From positions 247,001 to 311,000 of the forward strand of contig NC_087387.1 of the NCBI RefSeq assembly GCF_963675165.1: 64,000 nt of DNA, given 5' to 3'. The stretch is from Halichondria panicea (Eukaryota > Porifera > Demospongiae > Suberitida > Halichondriidae). The translations under genes were made by a program, and so were the position numbers. Shown piece after piece: positions 36,401 to 48,435 of this stretch; the first letter of the stretch is position 1, and the number at the start of each line of letters is the position of its first letter. The notes beneath the pieces are model-generated. The model searched no databases. It had not been told where the DNA came from and was given only the letters and a program-made list of their open reading frames with translations.

Positions 36401-39400
36401 ATGTTCAATCACAATACCAGAATATGGAGCGCCAATAAACGTTGGTCGATTGTCGTTCAGATTGTTCACGATAATTCGAGTATCTATAGAGTTAATTTGA
36501 TTGGTCCCTGGATTAGCTGCTGTCACGGTGATACTGTACTCCTGTACAAGCTCATAGTCCAAGTCACCAGTTACAGTTAGCGAGCCTTCAGAGCTGTCAA
36601 TATCAAAGGGAAGAAACCCACCACTCGTTGTCATAGAGAATTGGATTATTGCATTGTTGCCACTATCGGCATCAGAAGCTTGATACTGTGTCAGGACAAA
36701 CCCAGTTTGTGTGTTCTCGTTAATGTTGACTGTGTTGGGGCCAGAGATAAGTGGAGCATTGTCATTGAGGTCGTTGACGCTTACTAGCACAGCTGTACTG
36801 ATGGACACACTACCATCTGTTACAATCACTCGGAAAGAGTGGGAGGTGGCTGTTTCGTAATCAAGAATTGCAGACGTACTGATTCCACCATTAGAGTTAA
36901 TAGTAAAAGGTACGTCAGCTGGCGATATTCTGTAACTAAGCATTCCATTGGTCAGAGTTGGCATGTCTGGATCGTTAGCCTCTATTCGTCCAATCCAAGT
37001 GTTCGCAGGTCGGTTCTCGTTGATGGGATAAGAACAGCTGCCTTGCCTGGCACAGCTGGTGACAAAGAATGGATCCTCGTTGACATCAATCACTGTGATA
37101 GTAAAGCTTGTGGTACCAGTCACAGAAGTGCCCACTACATTCGCTCGAACAGTCAATGAGTAGCTATTAACGGTTTCAAAGTTAAGAGCAGAAGCAACCT
37201 CCACCACACCACTGGTAGAGTCTATAGAGAAAGCGTTTCCAGTGTTACCGCTAGTGATGGAATAAGTGATAGAGCCTGCCCCGTTAGTTGCTGTCACGGT
37301 AACCACATTTCGTCCAATGGCTGCGTCCTCTCGTACAGTAGCATCGCTGGGGGTCACTTCAAAATCCACTCGGTTGGTGATAATGTTCAGTTGTATTTGT
37401 AATTGTGAGCAGCTGCATGTAGCCCCTGAGCGTTCCACTATCACAAGCACATTGTATTGCGCCTGAGCATCGAAACTGATCGAAGAGAGAGATGAACTTC
37501 GTATTCTGAAAAATCTTCCATTGGAGATTTGAAATACGTTGCCATCGTTACCATCGGCTATTCGATACACCCAGCTGCAGAAAAAGAAGACAATAAATTA
37601 TTCTATTCGGCGCCTTTAAACTAGCTACATTACAAATTTTACAGGTATACCCCAATACAATAAATAAGCAGCTCTGAGCTAGGATACCTTTGAGAGGTAG
37701 CATCTGATCTCAAGAGAGTTATCAGATCCAGACTGTACTGGTCTCCTTCAACAACGTTATCAGTCACTTGAGTCTGAGTCAGAATTCGGTCCATGACAAC
37801 CAACAGCACATTGTTCATCACTTCTTGACCAAGGACTCCAATGTGAATTGTCTGTAAGCAAATCATACAAGGTACTTGTCATTCTAGTACATAACACATG
37901 ATGGGATATGTAAAGCGGCATATTTACTGTATACAAGAGGGACAACACAACACAAGTGTTGTCAAAGTACCCACTGTCCCCCATGTAATCATAGATATAA
38001 GAGGGAGAGGGATGGGAAACGGAGCACGTGCGCACAATCACTTCTGTGTAATGCCAAAAGTTGATCCGCGTTTCGGCTCTAGACACCCCGCCAACCCAGC
38101 GGGAAATGTTATTACTATCATTCACAGCTCCCCACTGGGACTCTTAGTCCTGTGCTGAGCATCCACGCCTACTGTGCATCATATAGAAGCGTTGTGTATC
38201 TCACCAAGAGCTTGAAAACTTTCAAAGGCAGTTTTTTGAGTGTTGTATTATCGTTTCGGCTCTATCTAGTGGCTTTGTGTACCTTCTACAAGGAGAGGCT
38301 GTGACTACAGCCCAAAATATTAATGATTCCCTCTTTCTTAAGTAGCTGGGCATTGTATGCAAGTAAAATCAAAGCCACTTGGCTTTAGGTTGGTAAGTAA
38401 TGTTCATTTTTGTCTTAGTAAGCTGGTTTTTAAAAGCAGACTTTTGGGTACCCATTTATAAAGTTACATCAATGATTGAATGTAGGTACATGTCTCTTTG
38501 TATTCATTGATAGTTGGTTCATCGTATCGGCACAGTAATTTACGACAGAACTTTGCTACATTTCCATAATTCTCTATCATGTCTGTGACTGTACTGGAAT
38601 ACTCAACGGTACAGACAGAGCTCCTCTCAAGAATTTGCTGTCCAAGCTGCTTTTTACTGCTTGGAGGGTCTCACTAACTATTGCTGCTACCTTGTTGTGA
38701 CTGTTCCACTAGCCATTGCTAATACATGGAGCTCAGTAGCTAGTTTATAGCCTAGTACTAGCTAAAAGCATGGGTTGGAGGAAATAAAGAAGAAAACATT
38801 GACCGAAACGCGGATCGTCAATGCTATTTACGTAGTGATTCCCATCCCTCTCCCTCTTATATCTATGATGTAATCAATGGCTACGGGACTCTTTTAGTCG
38901 CCACAACTTGAATTCTGTGGATCCAATTTCCAAAATTTTATAATTTTCTGAAAGCTTAGAAAAGTATCTTTCAAACTGTGTCATCGAAATTCATATTTGA
39001 GAGATAAAAGTATTTACCAATTTGGTGATCCATGGATAATAAATAGCCTAGGTCCAAGGCCGAAATATGAAAAATTTTGGCCCCCACAAAAAATGTTATT
39101 GAAACACATAATTTGATAGATACCTTTCTCAGCTTTCAGGAAATCATAACATTTTTGACATTGGATCAACGGTACTAAAGTTATGGCTGTTGAAAAATGT
39201 TCAACTATAACGGGTATATTTATTGGGACGAAATATACACAGAGTTTACATTCGCCATCAACACTTGCAGCTCTATATAAGTATGCACAGAGTTCTAATA
39301 ACCAGACAATTATAATAGACATGCACCTCTGTTCCTGGAGGAATGCTGAGCTGGCACTGTCTCCTGGAGACCCCTGTCCTCTCATCACGGACAGTGTTGG

Positions 39401-41544
39401 ATGTGAGGGGCCCTGGGTTGGTGGTAGCAGTGGAGCAGTAGAGGAAGCTGGCCCCAGATAGGTCAGTGAGCTCCACCAGTACAGAGCTGGTGAAGGAGGA
39501 GCACTCTGCCTGGTAGTACTGGAGGCTGTCCTGAGGTACAAGAGTCGACGTCCTCTCACAAGTGCCCACAATGGCAGCAGCTGGAGGGATGGAGGGGGAG
39601 GGGGAATGATGGGACATTGTGTAATAGCCTTATTCTTACTAAAAGAGTTAAGTTTTATGGTTATAACAGTGGATAAGTGGGTGTGGTTGGCTACTCACTC
39701 TCGCAGGTGGTGACACTGAGGAAGTCAACAAAAGCGATGGCGTCTCTGTAATTGCTGAGCAGGAATACGTGTTCATCGTCAGGGTCAGAGGAGATGAATC
39801 GCAACTCTGCCAGGTCTGGGTTACTCACTCCAATAGTGTACACCTGGACTCCAGAGTTTTTCAGATTATTGGCAGGATTTGTAATGGAGTATGAGTTTGA
39901 TTTCCCATCTGATAGGAAACAAGCAATTAACCCATTATATCAATAGTGTACGATACTAGACAATCTATTGTACATACATAATAAGCTTAATAATTATATA
40001 GCTCTTTATTAACTGAACTCACCAGTTATGAGAATGGCAATCCTAGGGATTCCCTCTGAAGCTGGTCTTGCACCATGGTCTTGGGAAGGGTCCAGGGCCT
40101 CTCTAGCATCCTCCAGAGCTAACGCTGTAGCTGTCTGCCCTCCTCTGTACGGAATGTTGTTTATAGCTGTGGTCAAGGCGCCCAAATTGGTGTATCGCAA
40201 TAGGCCAAATTCTATTCGAGAGCTGCCTGAGTAGGTGACTATCCCTACTCTGGTTTGTGTGGGACTAATGGAGAAGAAAGAGACAACGTTGGATATGAAC
40301 TGTTTTGCAAGGTTGTGATTTGTGCTCCCTACACTACCCGACTGGTCGATAATGAACACTACGTCAATGTTGCGATCACAACCTGTGATGTGTGTGTGTG
40401 TGGGAGGGGGAGTGATTGCAATGGCAGGATTGGTCACAGTACTGCATGAAGCTTACTATGCTAAATGTTGTTGCAAGAGCTTTATATATTCAATGAGGCA
40501 TTCAAAACTCTTGTTAAAGATACAAACTTACTTGAAGGGATCACACTGAGTCGAACGGTGTTGAAATTTTCATAGAAAACCCAGTCAAATTGTGAGTCTA
40601 TGGCAGCTGTGAGTAGATTCCTGTAATCTCCATCGTTGCCACCTTCCAATCGAACACTAATTGTACGACCTATATATAATATAAATTATGAAAACACAGT
40701 CAGACATTATTCAGAGTTACATCAGGCTCCTTTAGTAGAGCATAACTTTCTCACAATGAAGATGTATAAGTTTCTTAGATCAAATTGCTTTGTTTGCAGT
40801 GGAATAATGAACACAAATTAGTATCACCAACTTAAGGCAAAATACCATTACACCACCTGAAAGCTATTTTAATAGTCATGCTAAGTTGAGCAACAGATAC
40901 GAGTAATCAACCACGTGGTATGCAGTTAATGGCCTACTATACAAGGAGACGCATCTGTGATGTCTTCACCACTCATGCCTTTGCAGGACATAGCTCCCAT
41001 CCTTGTAGCCAGTTGTAATATCATAGATGAATTTGAATTAATTATTCAAGTCCATGCATCTACGATATTACAACAACCATCAAGAAATTTACACAGAGCT
41101 ATTCAAAATAGTGAAATGTTCATGCATATCTCAATTTCATGCAAGAATTAACCCCTCACCTTCGTAATGTAGAGAGAGGTCATCCAGAGCTCCATCTCGG
41201 AATGGTGTCCAAGCCCTCAAAACTGTTATCCTTCTGCTGGTGTACGTCGTGGCCAGAGTGTTCAAACGAGATTGTAACCGTGACGACATGATTCGGCTGT
41301 CACTGGTTGCAAAAGTTATGTCTGAGTTGGTGTTTGTTACGAGTTGAGAGTTGAATCTTGCAGAGCCACGATCGATGTAGTCCTGAATGGGTCTGCAAAC
41401 ATCTGTTTCTGATCGAGGAGGGTACATATTTCCGATCTCGAATGGATTTGGAATAGGAGCTGTAGAAAAATCTTGCTGAGCTAGACAGCACTGCAGTGTG
41501 ACTGCTGCTAGCAACAGATACAACTGGTGTTTACATGGAAACAT
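30485..41544 (-). CDS. Hedgling-C: inverted paralogue of Hedgling-B
   Basis: Eighteen exons on the minus strand: 41544-41160, 40669-40532, 40382-40023, 39908-39699, 39580-39327, 37851-37688, 37574-33613, 33437-33313, 33211-33085, 32983-32892, 32797-32587, 32509-32381, 32222-32080, 31874-31633, 31518-31331, 31121-30992, 30881-30723, 30551-30485; 2361 aa. Exon number, phase and domain order match Hedgling-B one for one: signal peptide, Hedge, vWA, cadherins, two Ig, two EGF, RRKR site, membrane span, tail. The vWA, cadherin, second Ig and EGF parts are nearly identical to B. The Hedge ends, first Ig domain, juxtamembrane region and cytoplasmic tail are clearly different. The tail here is Ser/Pro-rich (LDNRPSNSGSQGDPLSP). 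The ATG at 41544 is preferred over an upstream in-frame TTG because it directly precedes the hydrophobic signal sequence. Intron 5 holds an extra 0.88-kb mobile element. Confidence 0.9.
32223..32380 (-). repeat. Minisatellite in Hedgling-C intron 12
   Basis: The same unit as in Hedgling-B intron 12 but about three copies. The 158-bp intron is not a multiple of three, so unlike in B, retention would shift the frame. Confidence 0.9.
37990..38867. mobile_element. hAT-like non-autonomous transposon in Hedgling-C intron 5
   Basis: 878 bp with perfect terminal inverted repeats of 29 bp starting CATAGATATAAGAGGG. It is flanked by the direct repeat ATGTAAT at 37983-37989 and 38868-38874 (7 bp, or 8 bp if the terminal C is counted with the target). 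The orthologous intron of Hedgling-B at about 22101-22112 has the uninterrupted site. A second inner inverted pair (GATCCGCGTTTCGG) is present. No transposase frame is seen. Confidence 0.9.
38885..39205. mobile_element. Foldback MITE copy in Hedgling-C intron 5
   Basis: The counterpart, in the same intron position, of the copy at 21777-22117. It ends with TTATGGCTGTTGAAAAATG and its other end reads CGCCACAACTTGAATTCTG. Confidence 0.85.
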
Positions 41545-44383
41545 TTCTGAATTGGGAGCAGCTAACAAATTCTATAACATGCAGCACTAGATAATCTAAT
41601 TATGCCCTAGAGCATCTGTAACTAAGACAGCTGAATTGAACGCTTTGTCCTTTTATACCAAGCAACATTGGAATGAGGCCCTACTAAGTTGCAATGCAGA
41701 ACGAATACAGTGCTACCCAAATATGACTTAATGCTCATAACGAAAAGTGAAGCCATCCATGCATGCAACAGAACGTAGGCTGTTCTACTTATACGTGCAT
41801 ATATACACCATGCAGAAATTTAATAAGGTGTTGCTTGGTGATTATCATTCCTCATTTCCTAAAGTTTATCGTATCAATTTACGAGCTAATCAAGAGAATT
41901 AATGGTCTGTGCATTATGCTCAAATAAAGGACAGTCTCCTAATTGAACAAAGGTCACTTTATGGTAGCTTCTCACACATGGATGACTGCACAAGAGAAGT
42001 GTAGCCGTTTAATTAGAGCACTACACTAATTATGAAATAATTAACCATATTTTGGTAAATGTTAACCTTTGAAGCTTAATTGAACTCCATGTCCTATAAT
42101 AGGGGGGGAGGGGTACCGTGAGAGAGGTGTGTGCACTGCACTATCATGCAGTCACATTGAATATTTCTGGTGTAGTCAATGGAGGTATACACCAATCGGT
42201 ATTTCTGAGCACATGATGACAACGACAGGATTGGAATTCTCCTATGCACGGAGACCACACGTCAAGAGACTCATAACACACTTCCAGTTCCATCGAGTAA
42301 CAAAATAGCACTTATATATATACATCGTAAATTGGACCGGAGACGTAGGAAATGCAGCGGCCAATCACATAGCTGCATGCATGCCGGCTGCACTATAATA
42401 GTGTACCCATGCAGCGCAGAATTATTAAAAATTAATCCGGCATGAAAAAAAACTACCGAACTACTGCCTAATGAAGGACAGGAACTATACTATACCACTG
42501 CAGTAGGCATTGAGTAGGACTGTTGCCTATAATGAAAGACAGCAGTTTGCAGCCTTCTACAAACACCTGGCCAGTATGCTCTCGGACAAATGGAAGCAAC
42601 CATACAGCACCACCATTGGCTGGTTAAGATGTAGAATATCATTCTCACTACTCAGATCCTCCATCATGTGTCTGAGAGGCGCCAGATAGTCATCCTTCAA
42701 CGGCCATCTAACTGCTTCCGTGGACCTCACCATTGCGGACTCCAACCTCTCAGTCTGAACTCTGAATAATTATACATGTAGCTTCCATTACCATGCTCCA
42801 TCTCAGCCTCTGTCATTCAATACATGCATGTATGTTTAAAAAACTGTATTCCTTAACCTGTGAGTATAGTGCAGCAGAGGGATATATATATATATAGTGT
42901 GCTAACAATCTAGACAAAAAGCGGAGGTATACAATAAATTCCCACGAGAAAACCAAGTCGTCATGCATGGACACCAATTAGGCACATTATACAAAGCAGT
43001 GGCCAATCCCATAGCTGCATGCATGCCAGCTGCACTATAATAGTGTACCCATGCATGCAGAATTATTAAAAAACAATCCGGTATGGGAAAAAAACCACTG
43101 AACTATACTGCCTAATGCGGATTACGGACTCAGTTCTGAACTCAGAATAATTATACAGCTTCACATTACTTTGCCTCAGCCTCTGTACTCACAATAGTCA
43201 ATATACAGTACATGTTTATTAATAAAAATAAAAATAAAAAATTCAATGAAAGACTACAGGAGGGCTGTTACCTAATGAAAGGCAGCAGGAAATGTACGCA
43301 CACAATACTATGATACGTACACTGCCAGGGTTTCACCCCCCCCCCCCATCCTCTACATGCACCAACCGTGCACCGATACCGTATTGCGAGGAATTAACAA
43401 TCCTCCTCTCAGTCTATGTACAGATTTCAATCTACCTTATATATAGCCACTGTGTTGCATCTGCATGCCCCCAGGCTATGCAAGTCTATATTCTAAAATA
43501 ATAATTATTGTTGAAAGAAGTTTCCATGGAACGGATTTTTTTGCAACTGTATCTCCAAAGAACGCATCCATACAAAGAGAGACTATTAACTTCGTTTTCA
43601 CTATCATATCATATCACACCGTTTATAACCCACACGCTATATTACTCTTTTGTTTGTATTATGTATAATTATATACGTATAGTTCATAGACTAGGTTACA
43701 GATTAATATTAGCTCTATATAGTTTCTGTGTACCTTTGCCCTATTATTGGCATAAACTTCTTTTATAAAAAAAACTACCACTGTAGCCGGGGCTGTTGAC
43801 TATCACAATGAAAGACTACAGGCCGAGGGCTGTGATCTAATGAAAGACTACAGGAGGGCTGTGATCTAATGAGAAAGATCACAGGAGGGCTGTGATCTAA
43901 TGAAAGACTACAGGAGACCTGTTGACTATCACAATGAAAGACGACAGGAAAGTTTCCCGGAAAGTTTCCCGGAAAGTTTCCCGGCCACCCACCTACAGCT
44001 CCGGAGCCCCGGTTTATAACCCACACGCTACATGGGTGAACTGCAACAAGTCAAAAACGTAGGAGGAAGGGGATCTTTTAGCTTCGATTTCAGGCCGCAC
44101 TGAAGATGAGACTACCGTACTGGTAGCTAGCTAGCTAGCTAGGGATCTTTGTGTATAAGCTAAAGCTGAGGCTGAACACAGACAAGTTAACGTACTTGGG
44201 TATCAGGTACAGTGTTTTGATCGAAACAGTGCGGGAGTTTACAGAGAAGAGGCAAGGTTGTTTCAGGAAGCTCTTTGATCTTACTTGCACGAGGGGATAA
44301 CCAGCCCCGCCCACTAACATGCTAAAAGTGGGCGTAGCTGATGACAGAGTCATGGAAACAAGCTAAAGTCAAAAGAGTGAGAA
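41545..44383. other. Repeat-rich intergenic region upstream of Hedgling-C and CFAP206
   Basis: 2.8 kb with no supportable gene. It contains TATAAA for Hedgling-C at 41652-41657 (minus), a duplicated block of about 120 bp at 42355-42480 and 42995-43125 (sharing CATAGCTGCATGCATGCC and CACTATAATAGTGTACCC), and a cluster of GAAAGACTACAGGAGGGCTG units. A short open frame at 42557-42745 (minus) has no recognisable domain and was not called. Confidence 0.6.
43800..43990. repeat. Tandem units AATGAAAGACTACAGGAGGG and GGAAAGTTTCCC
   Basis: Four or five imperfect units of about 30 bp containing GACTACAGGAGGGCTGTGAT, followed by three units of GGAAAGTTTCCC, itself a palindrome. A related single unit lies at 43247-43275. 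Confidence 0.8.
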
Positions 44384-47300
44384 ATGAGTTCCAGTGCTCA
44401 AGCAGAGAGTGTTATAAAGAACATTATACGAGAGATTTGTCTGGAGTGTAGCTCCCAAGGGCAGAATGTCTCTGAAACCTTGGCTGCTTTCATGGTATGA
44501 GTATTTTATCATACAATAATTTTATGCTGGCATTTAGTACTGTCCTGTCACAGGTGAAAGCTGCTGTGCTCGACCCTGATAATGAGTTCAATGTTGAGCG
44601 GACGCTGACCAAAGAAGACGTCCAAAAACTCATACAGGTATAGAGAAATTTGGACACATGGCTTTGGCCCAATCGATATTATTATAGATCGTTTGTTTTT
44701 GACTATGGTTCCTTGTGTGCATGTACAGACGTGTGTGAGTCACCTGCTGGACCTCACCTCTCCTGCTCTGGACACAGTTAAGATGCAGGTCCACTTTGAT
44801 ATGAATTACTCTTCAAGATGTAAGAGCACTCTCATCATCCACAATCCTTTTATAATCGTTTACCCGTACAAAATCTATCAGATAACAATGCCTGTGTTTA
44901 CTGTCTACCTGACCTATCCTGTTGAACATTCACAGCCAGCTTAACAGCCTCCATTTCTCCATTTCCTCTCAGCTGAGTTCTTGCAAGAGCATCGCCATGT
45001 TTTAGAGGCTCGATTGGAGCCCATTATACGGGACATAGCTGACACCAGAGCTAGGAGCAGGGAGGAGCTAGAAGGTAATTACTGGCTGTATAATAAGCCA
45101 TAATCTGTATTACTAGACCTTTCTGAGCTCCTAGCTATGGCTGATGGAAACTGTTCTGAGTGGTGTGTTTCTGCAGGTTTATACAGGAAGATAGTTTCGT
45201 ATGCTCTCCTTCGCTCTGGTCTGGGTTCCCCCACTGAGATTGCCGTGGTCAGGGAAGCTACTGGTGAATCTATTAACCACTACCATTAGATTTAGATACC
45301 TGAACAAAGTGGTTATTATTCCACTATGACCTCCCCAGCTGCCCTCCAGAGTGTGTTTCCCCAGGCCGAGCTGGGTACATTCATGGCTCTGAGTAAACTG
45401 GACAAGGAGAAACAACTGAGGGAACTGACCAGTATCGTGACTGGCATCAGACTATTCAACAAGGAATGTGGGAAGGGAGGAGCTGGCATAGACGATTGTG
45501 AGTACATGGGTAGAGAATCCAAGTTGCTTTGTGTTGTAAAAATTAATGCCAGTTGTCTAGGCATATGCAGTGGTATCTTTGGACGGCCATAACTTGTGTT
45601 TGGATGGCCTAATTTCAACTGTTTAATGATTTTCTAGGGGCTCAAAGTGAGCTCTTTCAAATGGCATATTAAAATCAAAGGTCATTTTCAAGGCCATTTT
45701 TGACAAAAAAGCGTGGGCTATATATAGGTGGGGGAAAAGTGCGAAATAAGGTCTGGGAAAAAATATTGAGCTGAACATATCATCTGGAAGAGCTCTTTCT
45801 AAGCTTTCGGAAAATCAACAAATTATTAAGATTGGACCAACGGTTCGCAAGTTATTTTCGTTCAAAGATTGTTAATCTAACCTTGGTGATTTTTCCAATT
45901 AGGGTATGTTTTGATAGCTATCTTTTGAGTGCTCATAACTTGAGCTACAATTGTGCATTTTCACAATTAAAACATTCATTTTGTAGCCCTTTAAAAGGCC
46001 TATCCAATGATGTGTTTAGATCAGTGATTGCTGCAGTGCCGATAATTCTGAAGGATGCTTTACAAGTTACTAGTCAGAGCATTGAAGGAGAAATGGGCAA
46101 GACCCTCAAGATGGTGTATCAACTAACAGGTAAGTCCTAGCTCATATTCCTTTCTGTATCATACTCCCTCCCCCCACACACACCTCACACTCACACACCC
46201 ACACACATACACACACCCACCTCACACACACACCTCACACAGGTGTTCTAATGGAGATCATCGGTTCCCCCCACCCTCCGCCCACTCAACCATCCGTGCT
46301 CCTAATGAAACAAGCTCTTATCAACTGTCGACAACGCGAGTCATTCATCAAAGTACTCATGGTAAGCCATACACTGTCTGATGTAGTAATAATGACCTCA
46401 TTGTCTGTATAGAGGGACATTCTCACGTGTGCTGAGCACTTGGACCAGCTAGAGGAGGAGTTCAGTTCTGGTATGGAGTCTCTCAAGGAGATTGTCCAGT
46501 CCAAGACGGCCGTACCAACCTCTCACGTCTATGTGAGTGTACACTCAGTAATTCTTAGATATTGAAGTGCCTGTACTAGTTAGTCTATGAGAGCTATAAG
46601 CATGAATATTTGTAGGATCAAACTTTCAATGTACTACACTAATTCCGAACCTGCCTGTTACCACCCACACCACACACCACACACACACCACACACACACA
46701 CACAGCCGCTGTTCCTGTCACTGTCTCAGACCTGGATGGGTTTCCAAGATGAGGTGGTTCTGCTCAGTGTCCTCAGTAACCTGCTCACAAGTCTCAACCC
46801 ATTCATTCAGGTGACCAACCGTACGTATGCGTTTAGTTTCAAAAAATTGATACCGTAATTCAAGTTTTAATGGTCAGATTCTTAACATACTTTAGCATCT
46901 CGAAGGTATAGCTTTTGTGATGATAGTGTTGATTACTGTGGCTCTCTGTGTATTACAGAATGTGATTGATTTGACTGAGAGTGCTGCGTTCCAGGCCCTC
47001 CTACAAGCTGCCACTGTCCTCACTGACGACCAGCGGAGGGAACAGGTGAGCTCTCCTTGTGTCACACTACTAATCCAGGCGCCGTAATAAGAGCCACGAA
47101 TAATAATAATTATCAGTCAAAGAGTAGAGCTATAAAAATAAACGATTGTTGAAAATCGTTGGCACTTGAAATCCAATTTAAAATAGTTTTTCTCTACCAC
47201 TCCCTACATGTCTACCGTATAGCGGATAATTTTTGTGGGGAAAAATATTCGTGGTTTTCGTGGTTGGAGGTCTGGCCACGAATATTTTACCCACAAATGA

Positions 47301-48360
47301 AGCGACCTTGCCTACCTTTACCTACAATCCAAGCAGCAACCGCAAAAATATTACCCACGAAATGTCTCGCTATTGCTGAACCACGAATATTTTGTCCCCC
47401 AAAAATTACCCGCTATACGGTATTGAATGCTTCAAAGGATGTACTTGTATGTAAAGAAGAAAATAAGTTAGGGCTTTTCCTGGACTTAATTCATGAGCTC
47501 TAAGATCCTAGATAAGCTACACAAAGTGGTGGATTTTGATTCATAATTATAATTCCAGAACTCTAATAATGTGATAGACGTTCATACATGTAGTAGCTAC
47601 AGAATGCATATTTTGGTTTTCAGTATCAAGCACACATACACACCACACACACACACCGCACACACACGCACCGCACACACACGCACACACACACACATAC
47701 ACACCACACACACACGCACACACACACACATACACACCACACACACACACCGCACACACACGCACCACACACACACGCACACACACACACATACACACCA
47801 CACACACACACCGCACACACACACACACACACACACATACACACCACACACACACACCGCACACACACACACACACTGCACACGCACGCACCGCACACAC
47901 ACACCGCACACACACACACACACCGCACACACACACCGCACACACACACACCGCACACACACACACACACCGCACACATACACCACACACACACACCGCA
48001 CACACACACACACATCGCACACATACACCACACACACACACCACACACACACACATACACCACACACACACCACACACACACACACACACTGCACACACA
48101 CACACACCGCACGCACACACCGCACACACACACACCGCACACACACACCGCACACACACACACACACCGCACACACACGTCACTGTATAGAGCTCCAGTA
48201 CTGATGCTCGTGTGAATCCAGACAAGCACAGGAAGGCAGAGTTCTTATTCCCGGAAACCACAAAGGACTTTGAGCAGCTTCCCATTGAGTTTAGGGTAAG
48301 ACCTCTATATAATAGTAGCTCTCTTACAGAGCTATTATAACACACACACACACACACACC

Positions 48361-48435
<75 letters not shown>

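Noticed and set aside
36839-37159. Plus-strand open frame of 106 codons opposite Hedgling-C
   Set aside because: Antisense shadow of the cadherin exon; the equivalent frame in Hedgling-B is not maintained.
42557-42745. Minus-strand open frame of 62 codons that looks moderately protein-like
   Set aside because: No splice partners, signal or family resemblance, and it sits between repeated blocks.
47547-48429. Several open frames over 200 codons rich in Cys/Val or His/Thr
   Set aside because: They are translations of the CA microsatellite on several frames and both strands and lie inside CFAP206 intron 11.
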